A stretch of DNA of 64,000 nt, from contig NZ_BMRM01000017.1 in NCBI RefSeq assembly GCF_014648635.1, positions 152,452 to 216,451 of the forward strand, read 5' to 3'. Both the position numbers and the translations under genes were made by a program. Each line of letters begins with the position of its first letter. The stretch's first letter is position 1. The stretch is from Streptomyces cinerochromogenes (GTDB lineage: Bacteria; Actinomycetota; Actinomycetes; Streptomycetales; Streptomycetaceae). Under the pieces are notes generated by a model. That model saw nothing but the letters and a program-made list of their open reading frames with translations. It had not been told where the DNA came from and did not search any database. Shown here one piece after another: positions 53,501-62,100 of this stretch.

Positions 53501-54145
53501 ATGCGGCTTGCCGAGCTGAGCAGACGCAGCGGTGTGGCCACCGCGACGATCAAGTACTACCTGCGCGAGGGGCTGTTGCCGCCGGGCCGCCAGGTCAACA
53601 CGACGACGGCGGAGTACGACGAGGAGCACTTGCGCAGGCTGCGGCTGGTGCGGGCGATGATCCAGGTCGGGGGGCTCCCGGTGGCCACGGTCCGGGAGGT
53701 GCTCGGGCACGTGGACGACGACTCCCTGGGCCGCTCGATGCGCCTGGGCGCGGCCCTGTGGGCCCTGCCGCAGGTGCAGGAGCCGGACGAGGAGGACGAG
53801 TACGTCCGGACCGCGCAGCGGGAGGTCGCCGCGCTCCTGGACCGGCTCGGCTGGCAGAACGCCAAGCTGCTGGCGACCGTCTCCCCCGCGTACCGCTCGC
53901 TGGTGGTGGCGGTGGCCGCGTTCCGCCGGCTCGGTTACGCGTGGGGGTTCGAACTGCTCGCCTCGTACGCCCGGTTGATGCACGAGGTGGCCAGGCTCGA
54001 CCTGGACTTCGTGGAGACGCATCCGTCGGAGGCGGAGAAGGTGGAGACGGCGGTGCTCGGCGCGGTGCTGACCGAGCCGATGCTGCAGGCGCTGCGCCGG
54101 CTGGCCCAGGAGGAGGAGTCGACCCGGCGGTACGGCTTCGAGTAG
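53501..54145 (+). CDS. MerR-family transcriptional regulator
   Basis: 214 residues. The N-terminal winged helix MRLAELSRRSGVATATIKYY is followed by LREGLLPPGRQVNTTTAEYD and HLRRLRLVRAMIQVGGLPVA. There is no cysteine in the linker, so it is not a metal sensor of the classic type. The C-terminal 130 residues form a helical effector domain with LATVSPAYRSLVVAVAAFRRLG. ATG 53501 is preceded by AGGAGCG. Activates or represses itself and the divergent DUF4188 gene, judging by the shared operator. Confidence 0.9.
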   Translation: MRLAELSRRSGVATATIKYYLREGLLPPGRQVNTTTAEYDEEHLRRLRLVRAMIQVGGLPVATVREVLGHVDDDSLGRSMRLGAALWALPQVQEPDEEDEYVRTAQREVAALLDRLGWQNAKLLATVSPAYRSLVVAVAAFRRLGYAWGFELLASYARLMHEVARLDLDFVETHPSEAEKVETAVLGAVLTEPMLQALRRLAQEEESTRRYGFE

Positions 54146-54162
54146 CCGGAGCCGGGCACGAC

Positions 54163-54192
54163 GAAGGCCCTCCGCCGAAGCGGAGGGCCTTC
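54163..54192. terminator. Bidirectional terminator, merR / tRNA cluster
   Basis: A perfect 13-bp stem gaaggccctccgc/gcggagggccttc closes a cgaa loop (ttcg on the minus strand). It lies 18 bp past merR and 7 bp past the last tRNA. Confidence 0.85.
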
Positions 54193-54198
54193 CCGATG

Positions 54199-54271
54199 TA
54201 CCCCCGACCGGATTCGAACCGGCGCTACCGCCTTGAGAGGGCGGCGTGCTAGGCCGCTACACAACGGGGGC
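54199..54271 (-). tRNA. tRNA-Glu (CUC), copy 3
   Basis: 73 nt without encoded CCA. The cloverleaf is clear: acceptor gcccccg/cgggggt, D arm with gtagcggcctagcac, anticodon stem ccgcc/ggcgg with anticodon CTC, and T arm ccggttcgaatccgg. The fifth and last gene of the cluster. Confidence 0.95.
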
Positions 54272-54299
54272 GTGGACACTGCGTTTCCGCAGGTCCGAG

Positions 54300-54371
54300 C
54301 TGGTCTACCTGGACTCGAACCAAGACTAACTGAACCAGAATCAGTCGTGCTGCCAATTACACCATAGACCA
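54300..54371 (-). tRNA. tRNA-Gln (CUG), copy 2
   Basis: 72 nt; acceptor tggtcta/tagacca with discriminator G, anticodon stem ctgat with anticodon CTG, T arm cttggttcgagtccagg. No CCA encoded. It differs from the other Gln copy only in one acceptor pair. Confidence 0.95.
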
Positions 54372-54392
54372 ATGATGGTTTAGACCAGTCAG

Positions 54393-54465
54393 TACCCCCG
54401 ACCGGATTCGAACCGGCGCTACCGCCTTGAGAGGGCGGCGTGCTAGGCCGCTACACAACGGGGGC
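54393..54465 (-). tRNA. tRNA-Glu (CUC), copy 2
   Basis: 73 nt, identical in sequence to the copy at 54199-54271, anticodon CTC. The flanks differ, so it is a separate copy rather than a local assembly repeat. Confidence 0.95.
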
Positions 54466-54494
54466 CCTAGCGATCCCGACAAGATCGAGATCAG

Positions 54495-54567
54495 TACCCC
54501 CGACCGGATTCGAACCGGCGCTACTGCCTTGAGAGGGCAGCGTGCTAGGCCGCTACACAACGGGGGC
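54495..54567 (-). tRNA. tRNA-Glu (CUC), copy 1, variant
   Basis: 73 nt, anticodon CTC. It differs from the other two Glu genes by a paired change in the anticodon stem (C-G replaced by T-A), so folding is preserved. Confidence 0.95.
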
Positions 54568-54588
54568 TTTGCAGATGAGCTCTGCGAG

Positions 54589-54660
54589 CTGGCCTACCTG
54601 GACTCGAACCAAGACTAACTGAACCAGAATCAGTCGTGCTGCCAATTACACCATAGGCCA
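54589..54660 (-). tRNA. tRNA-Gln (CUG), copy 1
   Basis: 72 nt, anticodon CTG, acceptor tggccta/taggcca, discriminator G. It is the first gene transcribed in the cluster; the tagaac hexamer about 30 bp upstream (minus strand) may be its -10. Confidence 0.95.
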
Positions 54661-54750
54661 CTGGAACTCAACCCCCTGCGGGGTTCTCGTTCTAGTCTGC
54701 TCCTTGGGGTTCCGGCCTTTCGGCCCGTTCCCCTCGGCGCAGAAAGAACA

Positions 54751-55482
54751 TTACCCGAAGGTGGACGGGGCTCCAAAACGGGTATCCGCGCGGACGAGCG
54801 CCGGGAGTTCGGCGAGGGTCGAGATCCGGCGGCAGACGACCTCCCCGACGGCCTGTACGACGCCCGTCCCGCGGTCGATCCACACCGACAGCAGTCCGGC
54901 CTCGGCGGCGCCCCGCCCGTCGATCTCGGGGTGGTCGCCGACGTACGCCACCTCGTGCGGCGGCAGGCCCAGGGCCTCGCAGGACGCCAGGAAGGCGCCC
55001 GGCTCCGGCTTGGAGACGCCCAGCTCGGCGGCGCACAGCACGGACTCGAAGCGGTCCAGCAGGCCGAGGGTGCGCAGCTTGTGCTCCTGGACGGTGATGC
55101 TGGAGTTGGACAGCACCGCGTGCCGGTGGCTGGCGGAGAGGGCCTCCAGGGCGGGCAGGACGTCCGGGAAGAGGCTCCAGGCGGCCTCGTAGTGCCCGAC
55201 GTACCGCTGGAACCAGGCGTCGGCCTCGGCGTCGGTCAGGTCCCTGCCGAGGAACACACGCACGCGGTCGCGCCGCTGGTCCTGGAAGGAGCACTCCCCC
55301 GCCGCGTACCGCGCCCACTGCCGCTCGGTGATCTCCCGCCACCGCGCGAGGGCCTGCCCGGGGCTGTCGTACCCCGCGAGCAGCCCCTCGGCCGCCAGGT
55401 GCGCCCGCATGCCCTCACGGTCGGCGGTCGTGTAGTCGAACAGCGTGTCGTCCACGTCCCAGACCACGGCTCTGATCGTCAT
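54751..55482 (-). CDS. HAD-superfamily hydrolase
   Basis: 243 residues. Motif I VWDVDDTLFDYT (nucleophile and acid Asp), motif II HAVLSNSS, motif III lysine in LGVSKPEPGAF and motif IV VAYVGDHPEIDGRGAAEAG. An alpha-helical C1 cap lies between motifs I and II (about 18-105). The substrate is not predictable; the closest recognisable group is the phosphoglycolate/haloacid dehalogenase subfamily. ATG 55482; a GTG two codons upstream is possible. Confidence 0.9.
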   Translation of the reverse strand: MTIRAVVWDVDDTLFDYTTADREGMRAHLAAEGLLAGYDSPGQALARWREITERQWARYAAGECSFQDQRRDRVRVFLGRDLTDAEADAWFQRYVGHYEAAWSLFPDVLPALEALSASHRHAVLSNSSITVQEHKLRTLGLLDRFESVLCAAELGVSKPEPGAFLASCEALGLPPHEVAYVGDHPEIDGRGAAEAGLLSVWIDRGTGVVQAVGEVVCRRISTLAELPALVRADTRFGAPSTFG

Positions 55483-55524
55483 ACCCACGACGGTAGCGGC
55501 CGGCAGGCTGGCAAACCGGCGGCC

Positions 55525-55809
55525 ATGAGCGAGTACCGCGTCCAGTTCACCGTCGAGGCCCGTGCGACGTACGACACCCTGCCCGGCTCGCGCCAGGCCC
55601 AGTTGGACAGGGCCCTGCGGATACTGGCCCGCGACCCGTTCCGCAAGACCTCGACCGCCCAGCTCGGCCCGGACGAGCATCTGCGCAAGGCGTACGTGGC
55701 CCCCGGTGTGGTGCTGGAGTACATGGTGGCCGGCGCGATCATGGTCATCGTCGTGCTGGAGATCTTCGACGAGAGCCACTACTTGATCGACGAGCCCGAC
55801 GCCCAGTGA
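55525..55809 (+). CDS. RelE/ParE-fold toxin-like protein without an antitoxin
   Basis: 94 residues: MSEYRVQFTVEARATYDTLP, then RQAQLDRALRILARDPF and the strand-rich LRKAYVAPGVVLEYMVAGAIMVIVVLEI. This matches the small RelE/ParE fold in size and order of helices and strands. No antitoxin gene precedes or follows it: the upstream gene is a divergent hydrolase and downstream is the gltX terminator. The ATG at 55525 lacks a clear Shine-Dalgarno and is close to the divergent start, so a short or leaderless leader is likely. Confidence 0.7.
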   Translation: MSEYRVQFTVEARATYDTLPGSRQAQLDRALRILARDPFRKTSTAQLGPDEHLRKAYVAPGVVLEYMVAGAIMVIVVLEIFDESHYLIDEPDAQ

Positions 55810-55815
55810 CCGACG

Positions 55816-55857
55816 CGACAGGGGCGGCACCCGGAGTTCCGGGTGCCGCCCCTGTCG
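55816..55857. terminator. Strong convergent terminator, toxin-like gene / gltX
   Basis: Arms of 20 bases (55816-55835 and 55838-55857) are perfectly complementary, the longest hairpin in the window. It sits between the converging stops at 55809 and 55872. Confidence 0.9.
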
Positions 55858-55871
55858 GCGTGGTGAACGGG

Positions 55872-57347
55872 TTACGCGGCGAGCTTCGCCAGCGCCGCGT
55901 CGATGCGGGCCAGCGTCTTCTCCTTGCCCAGGATCTCCAGGGACTCGAAGAGGGGCAGGCCGACGGTGCGGCCGGTGACGGCCACGCGGACCGGGGCCTG
56001 GGCCTTGCCGAGCTTGAGGCCGTGCGCCTCGCCGGCGGCCAGGACGGCCTCCTTGAGGGACTCGGCGGAGGTCCAGTCGGCCGCCTCCAGCTTCTCCCGG
56101 GCCGTGCGGAGCAGGGCGTCGCTGCCCTCCTTCATGGCCTTCGTCCACGACGCCTCGTCGAAGACCGGCTCCGGGAGGAAGAGGAAGTCGACGTTGTCGG
56201 TGATCTCCGACAGGACCTTGAGGCGGGTCTGGGCGTGCGGGGCGATCGACTGCCACCGCGCCTCGTCGAAGTCCTCCGGCGCCCAGGGGGCGAACGGGGC
56301 CTTCAGCCACGGGCGGCAGCGCTCGGTGAACTCCTTCACATCCAGCATGCGGATGTGGTCGCCGTTGATCGCCTCGCACTTCTTCAGGTCGAAGCGCGCC
56401 GGGTTGGGGTTCACGTCGGAGACGTCGAAGGCCGCGACCATCTCCTCGATCGTGAAGATGTCCTGGTCCGCCGAGAGCGACCAGCCCAGCAGGGACAGGT
56501 AGTTGAGCAGGCCCTCGGGCAGGAAGCCCCGCTCCCGGTAGAGGTTGAGGGAGGACTGCGGGTCGCGCTTGGAGAGCTTCTTGTTGCCCTCGCCCATGAC
56601 GTACGGCAGGTGACCGAACTGCGGGATCTGCTGCGCGACGCCCAGTTCGATCAGCGCCTTGTACAGGGCGATCTGGCGCGGGGTGGAGGAGAGCAGGTCC
56701 TCGCCGCGCAGGACGTGGGTGATCTCCATCAGGGCGTCGTCGACCGGGTTGACCAGCGTGTACAGCGGGGCGCCGTTCGCGCGGACGATGCCGTAGTCGG
56801 GCACGTTCTCCGGCGTGAAGGTCAGCTCGCCGCGGACCAGGTCGGTGAAGGTGATCGTCTCGTCCGGCATCCGGAAGCGGACGATCGGGGTGCGGCCCTG
56901 GGCCTGGTACTCCTCGATCTGCCCGGCGGTCAGCTCGCGGCAGTGGCCGTCGTAGCCGGAGGGCTTGCCGGCGGCGCGGGCGGCCTCGCGGCGGGTGTCC
57001 AGCTCCTCCTGGGAGCAGTAGCAGTGGTAGGCGTAGCCGCCGTCGAGGAGCTTCCGCGCGACGTCCTTGTAGAGGTCCATGCGCTGCGACTGGCGGTACG
57101 GCGCGTGCGGGCCGCCGACCTCCGGGCCCTCGTCCCAGTCGAAGCCGAGCCAGCGCATCGCGTCCAGCAGCTGGTTGTACGACTCCTCCGAGTCGCGGGC
57201 CGCGTCGGTGTCCTCGATGCGGAACACCAGGGTGCCCTGGTGGTGCCGGGCGAACGCCCAGTTGAACAGGGCGGTGCGGACCAGGCCCACGTGGGGGTTA
57301 CCGGTGGGCGAGGGACAGAAACGGACGCGTACGGGTGCGCTAGCCAC
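55872..57347 (-). CDS. gltX: Glutamyl-tRNA synthetase
   Basis: 491-residue class I aminoacyl-tRNA synthetase. The HIGH-type motif is CPSPTGNPHVGLVRTALF and the KMSKS-type motif is KKLSKRDPQSS. The tRNA-binding and anticodon domains are complete. Streptomyces lacks GlnRS, so this enzyme is expected to charge both tRNA-Glu and tRNA-Gln, the latter being corrected by GatCAB. GTG 57347 (MASAPVRVRFCPSPTGNP) is preferred to TTG 57356 because an AAGG site fits it better. The start overlaps the FAH-family gene by 8 nt. Confidence 0.95.
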   Translation of the reverse strand: MASAPVRVRFCPSPTGNPHVGLVRTALFNWAFARHHQGTLVFRIEDTDAARDSEESYNQLLDAMRWLGFDWDEGPEVGGPHAPYRQSQRMDLYKDVARKLLDGGYAYHCYCSQEELDTRREAARAAGKPSGYDGHCRELTAGQIEEYQAQGRTPIVRFRMPDETITFTDLVRGELTFTPENVPDYGIVRANGAPLYTLVNPVDDALMEITHVLRGEDLLSSTPRQIALYKALIELGVAQQIPQFGHLPYVMGEGNKKLSKRDPQSSLNLYRERGFLPEGLLNYLSLLGWSLSADQDIFTIEEMVAAFDVSDVNPNPARFDLKKCEAINGDHIRMLDVKEFTERCRPWLKAPFAPWAPEDFDEARWQSIAPHAQTRLKVLSEITDNVDFLFLPEPVFDEASWTKAMKEGSDALLRTAREKLEAADWTSAESLKEAVLAAGEAHGLKLGKAQAPVRVAVTGRTVGLPLFESLEILGKEKTLARIDAALAKLAA

Positions 57348-58125
57348 GCTTGACAACCTTGTTGGTGAGAGTGCCGATGCCTTCGATGGTGACGGCGACC
57401 TCGTCGCCGACGCCGAGGGGGCCGACCCCCGCGGGGGTGCCGGTGAGGATGACGTCGCCGGGGAGCAGCGTCATGGCCTCGGAGATGTTGACGATCAGGT
57501 CCTCGATGGGCTGGAGCATCTCGCTCGTGCGGCCCAGCTGGCGCTGTTCGCCGTTGACCGTGAGCTGGATGGTGAGGTCGTTCGCGGCCTCCAGCGAGAG
57601 GTCCGTCTCCACCCAGGGGCCGAGCGGGCAGGAGGTGTCGAAGCCCTTGGCCCGGGCCCACTGCTTCTCGCGCTTCTGCACGTCGCGGGCGGTGATGTCG
57701 TTGGCGCAGGTGTAGCCGAAGATCACGTCCTTGACCCGCTCGCGCGGGACCTCGCGGCACATGCGGCCGATGACGACGGCCAGCTCGGCCTCGTGGTGCA
57801 GTTCCTCGCTGAACGAGGGGTACTGGATCTCGTCACCGGGGCCGATCACGGAGGTGGAGGGCTTGAAGAAGGCGAACGGCTCCTCGGGGACCGCGTTGCC
57901 CAGCTCCTGGGCGTGCTCGCGGTAGGTGCGGGCGAAGGCCACGACCTTGTTGGGGAGCACCGGCGGGAGCAGCCTGACCTTGCTGAGCGGCACCTTCGTC
58001 CCGGACAGTTCGTAGTCCGCGAACGGGATGCCCTTGATGATGTCGAGGACGAGTTCGTCCTGCTTGTCGCCCTCGACCGCGCCGAAGGCTACGTTCCCGT
58101 CGATGGAGAACCTGGCGATGCGCAC
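57340..58125 (-). CDS. Fumarylacetoacetate hydrolase-family enzyme
   Basis: 261 residues of the FAH fold (C-C hydrolases, decarboxylases and isomerases). Metal-binding acidic residues lie in the SEELHHEAELAVVIG motif and in FGYTCANDITARDVQKR. Conserved GPWVETDLSLEAANDLTIQL and TGTPAGVGPLGVGDEV are also present. The substrate is unknown; relatives are oxaloacetate decarboxylases or acylpyruvases. GTG start at 58125. It overlaps gltX slightly, suggesting one operon with the synthetase, a pairing I recall in other streptomycetes. Confidence 0.9.
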   Translation of the reverse strand: MRIARFSIDGNVAFGAVEGDKQDELVLDIIKGIPFADYELSGTKVPLSKVRLLPPVLPNKVVAFARTYREHAQELGNAVPEEPFAFFKPSTSVIGPGDEIQYPSFSEELHHEAELAVVIGRMCREVPRERVKDVIFGYTCANDITARDVQKREKQWARAKGFDTSCPLGPWVETDLSLEAANDLTIQLTVNGEQRQLGRTSEMLQPIEDLIVNISEAMTLLPGDVILTGTPAGVGPLGVGDEVAVTIEGIGTLTNKVVKRG

Positions 58126-58290
58126 GGGATCCTTGCGCCCCTCACTGAGAACCGGCGTACTGACGCCTCAGGTTATCGGAGCTATGCGAAGTTGTTCGCT
58201 TCTGGGGGCATCGCCGCAGGTCGGGGGCGGGTCACCGGAATCGTGCGCCTTCTGCGCGGAGAGCGTGCCTCCCCGCGCGGGGAAACGGAA

Positions 58291-58338
58291 CGGGCGCGGC
58301 CGGGAGGACCGCTCAGGTGATCCTCCCGGCCGCGCCCG
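58291..58338 (-). terminator. Terminator of the short-peptide gene
   Basis: An 18-bp perfect stem (58291-58308 and 58321-58338) with a 12-base loop begins 14 nt after the stop codon at 58352. It separates the short gene from the FAH-family gene. Confidence 0.85.
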
Positions 58339-58351
58339 CTTCGAGCGTCGG

Positions 58352-58546
58352 TCACTCGCCCGCCGCGGCACCCACGCCGGCCGGGACGTCCATGAGGACG
58401 GTGCGGCGGGGGTTGGCCGTCTGGGCGGGGAGGTCGACGGAGTGCTCCGGCAGCTCGGGCGTGTGCAGCTCGCCGGCGTCCTTCAGGTGCGCCAGGGTCG
58501 TGCGTCGCGGGTTGGCTATCTTGCGGAACATCATCGTCGTCTTCAC
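58352..58546 (-). CDS. 64-residue peptide with duplicated NPRRT motif
   Basis: The GTG at 58546, with GGA 8-9 nt upstream, opens a 64-residue frame reading MKTTMMFRKIANPRRTTLAH. The motif ANPRRTxL occurs twice, at residues 11-18 and again at 45-52, separated by an acidic/proline-rich stretch (LHTPELPEHSVDLPAQT). The end is DVPAGVGAAAGE. It has its own strong terminator and a 570-bp spacer on its other side. I do not recognise the family. A precursor peptide, a small regulatory protein or a protease-processed signal are all conceivable; no modifying enzyme is adjacent. Confidence 0.6.
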   Translation of the reverse strand: MKTTMMFRKIANPRRTTLAHLKDAGELHTPELPEHSVDLPAQTANPRRTVLMDVPAGVGAAAGE

Positions 58547-59116
58547 CGTTGTCGTCCTGTGCCCTCTGATCGAGCGGGTTGGCAGAGTCATCCGTCCTGT
58601 AAAGCGTCAGGCTAAACATCCGATTCCCCGGCCGAGCCGCCAACTCCGCACGATGAGCATGTGAGTTTGCTCACGAACTCACGGGCAAACCGGTCAATTC
58701 CGGCCGACAACCAGCGTCGAGGAAACGGACATTGACCCCCTGAAGCCATCATTCCGCTCCTGATCATGGCGACTCAGACACGCGGCACCGAGCGGCGACT
58801 CGCAGAGATGCGCCCGTTATGCCCCAGAACCGGTTAGACGGCCGGTAATCCACCCCTCACGCGCCGTCACGGAGGTCACAGCTCGGCGCACTGCCCTTGT
58901 TGGAGATCCTGCACTGTGCTGGAATTCCACGGACCGCCGCAGGATCGAGCCGGCGCGCAGGGGGCGCAACGCAGCGCCGAGTGGCGGCGAGATAGGGGGG
59001 AACCAGCGCCGGTCACTCCAGACCACGGGGGGCGTATTCAGGGCGCTCTCCAAGACGCCGACACCGTGTCCCTCCGTTCATGCGGAGGGGCGCCTGGTCC
59101 AGAGGTTGCGACGCTA
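58547..59116. other. Intergenic region between the short-peptide gene and cvnA
   Basis: 570 bp, the longest non-coding stretch here, lower in GC between 58600 and 58760. It contains the perfect inverted repeat gtgagtt-N8-aactcac (58661-58682), with a nested gtgag-N4-ctcac, about 115-136 bp upstream of the short gene. The two promoters must lie here. An open frame continues upstream of cvnA to 58916 but with poor codon bias. Confidence 0.55.
58661..58682. promoter_or_regulatory. Inverted repeat in the peptide/cvnA spacer
   Basis: gtgagtt-tgctcacg-aactcac is a perfect 7-bp inverted repeat placed between the divergent genes. Unknown regulator. Confidence 0.45.
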
Positions 59117-62100
59117 GTGCAGGGACGTTTCAAGAGGGATGGCAGCGCTTCGGCGGAGCCGGAGCCGCACGGCGGGACTGGCCCCATGGCCGTCAGCTCC
59201 TCGCCCCAGCACGCCCAGAACCCGGGCCAGGCCCCGGCCGGAGACGGCGGTGAGCGCGGCGGACGTCCGGGCGCGTCCGGCGCGACGGCCTCCACGACCG
59301 CGACGCCCGCGGGCAACCCCACGCCCACGGTGAAGTCCTCCCAGGGCCCGACCGCCACCGGTTCGCGACTGGCCCTGCGCAACTGGCGCATCTCCACCCG
59401 TCTGGTCTCGCTGCTCGCGCTGCCCGTGGTCGCGGCGACCTCGCTGGGCGCGCTGCGCATCAACGAGAACATGGACGACATCCAGCAGCTCGACAACATG
59501 AAGCTGCTGACGGACATGACCAAGCAGGCCACCGAGCTGGCCCACGCGCTCCAGGACGAGCGCGACCAGTCGGCCGGCCCCATGGCGCACGGCCTGAAGG
59601 CCAGCGACTACACGATCAAGGGCTACCAGGAGAAGACCGACCGGGCCCGCGAGAACTTCCTGGACGCCTCCGAGCAGATCGACGCGGCCAGCAAGGACGG
59701 CAACCTCCAGGGTGTCCGCGACGCGCTGGTCGGTCTCGCCAACCAGCTCGACGACCTGGCCAAGATCCGCAAGTCCGCGTACACGTCGAAGGACAACTCG
59801 ACCCAGACGGTCGAGTCGTACCACCGGCTCATCACCCAGCTGATCGGCCTCTCCCAGGACATGGCCGAGGCGTCCAGCAACCCGGAGATGATCTCCCGTA
59901 CCCGTGCCCTGGCGGCCTTCTCCACCGCCAAGGAGTACGCCTCCGAGCAGCGCGCCCTGATCGCCGCCGCGCTCCCCGCGACCACGGACACCAAGGGCGA
60001 CCTCTCCGAGAACGACCGCCTCTACGGCCAGTCGGCGTACGAGAGCGAAGGCTCCGAGCTGGCGATCTTCCGGAAGATCTACGCCAACCACGACGCCGAG
60101 GACCTGCTCAAGCCGATCACCGAGAACAACGCGACGATCCAGTCCGCGGACACCTACGCCAAGCGTTCCTTCGACTCCCCGGACGGCCTGCAGCAGCTGC
60201 CCGCGCGGTCGTACAAGGACTGGATGGACGACAGCTCGACCAAGATCGAGCAGATGAAGAAGATCGAGCGCACGCTGCTCGAGGAGATGGAGCAGAAGGC
60301 GCGCGAGCTGAAGAGCGAGACGCAGCGCGACGCCGTCATCTCCGGTGCGCTGATCCTCCTCGTGCTCGGTGTGTCGCTGGTCGGCGCGTTCGTCGTGGCC
60401 CGGTCCATGATCCGCTCGCTGCGCCGGCTCCAGGAGACCGCGACCAAGGTCGCCCAGGACCGTCTGCCCGAGCTGGTCAAGCAGCTGTCGGAGTCGGACC
60501 CGCAGGACGTCGACACCTCCGTGGAGTCGGTCGGTGTGCACTCCCGGGACGAGATCGGCCAGGTGGCCGCGGCCTTCGACGACGTGCACCGCGAGGCGGT
60601 CCGCCTCGCCGCCGAGCAGGCCCTGCTGCGGGGCAACGTCAACGCGATGTTCACCAACCTCTCGCGCCGCTCCCAGGGTCTGATCCAGCGCCAGCTGTCG
60701 CTGATCTCCGAGCTGGAGTCCCGCGAGGCCGACCCGGACCAGCTGTCCTCGCTGTTCAAGCTCGACCACCTCGCCACCCGTATGCGCCGTAACGGTGAGA
60801 ACCTCCTGGTTCTCGCGGGTGAAGAGCCCGGCCGCCGCTGGACCCGCCCGGTCCCGCTGGTCGACGTGCTCCGCGCCGCCGCGTCCGAGGTGGAGCAGTA
60901 CGAGCGCATCGAGCTGGCCGCCGTGCCCACCACCGAGGTCGCCGGCCGGGTCGTCAACGACCTCGTGCACCTGCTCGCCGAGCTGCTGGAGAACGCGACG
61001 TCGTTCTCCTCGCCGCAGACCAAGGTCAAGGTCACCGGTCACGCGCTGCCCGACGGCCGGGTGCTGATCGAGATCCACGACACCGGTATCGGCCTCTCCC
61101 CCGAGGACCTCGCGGCGATCAACGAGCGGCTCGCCTCGCCGCCCACCGTGGACGTCTCCGTCTCCCGCCGCATGGGCCTCTTCGTGGTCGGCCGCCTCTC
61201 GCAGCGGCACGGCATCCGCATCCAGCTGCGCCCGTCCGACTCCGGTGGTACGACCGCGCTGGTCATGCTGCCCGTCGACGTCGCCCAGGGCGGCAAGAAG
61301 CCCGCTCCGGGCAAGCCCGGCGGGCCCGGCATGACCGGTGGCCCCGCCGCCGCGCAGGCCGCCGCCGGTGCGGCCGCGGCCAGGCGGCAGAACGGCAACA
61401 ACGCCGGTGGTCCCGGTGCCGGTCCGGCCGGCGGCGGTCTGCTCGGTTCCGGCCCGGGCCCGCGCGGCCAGGTCGGCTCCGGCCAGGGTCCCCGGGCCGC
61501 GCTGCCCGGCACGGGCCAGGGCGGCCGTCCCGGCGCGCCGGGCGGAGCGCGCGGGCCGCAGGGCGGTACCGGCGGCCTCGGCGGCCTCCAGCAGAACCGT
61601 CCCGCACCGGCCGGCTTCGGCGGTCAGGCGCCCGGCGCCCCGCAGGGCCTGCAGCAGGCCGCCCAGCAGGGCGGGCCGCAGCAGGACGCCTTCGGCGGCG
61701 GCCGCGGCCGCAAGCGGCCCGGCGCCTCCGCGGACCAGGGCCGCCAGCCCCAGCTGCCGCCGCGCGGCGGCCCGCGGGCCGAGCTGCCCGGCGGTGACCC
61801 GCAGTCCCGCACCCCGGACTGGAGCGACGCCCGGGCCCCGCTGTCGCGTGCCTCGATGGACACCCCGCGCGGCCACGACGAGCAGGACCCGGCGCGGACC
61901 GCGCACATGCCGCGCGTGGACGACCGGCAGGGTCCGGGCTCTACCGCGGAGATGCCCCGGATCGACGCCCAGGGACCGGCCGCGACGGGTGAGTTCCCGC
62001 GCGCCGAGCTGAACGGCGCCTCGCACACGGGCCAGTTCGCCCGCCCGGACAACGCCCAGCACACGGGCCAGTTCGCGCACCTCGACAACGGCCAGCAGAC

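Noticed and set aside
54199..54660. Possible integrated element at the tRNA cluster
   Set aside because: tRNA genes are common integration sites, but there is no integrase, no duplicated tRNA end with unlike flanks, and neighbouring genes are core genes.
58916..59116. Longer cvnA start at 58916
   Set aside because: The frame is open and GGAG lies upstream at 11 bases, but the codons (GAA, CGA, CAA, AGG) are atypical for this genome, so 59117 is preferred. It remains an alternative.
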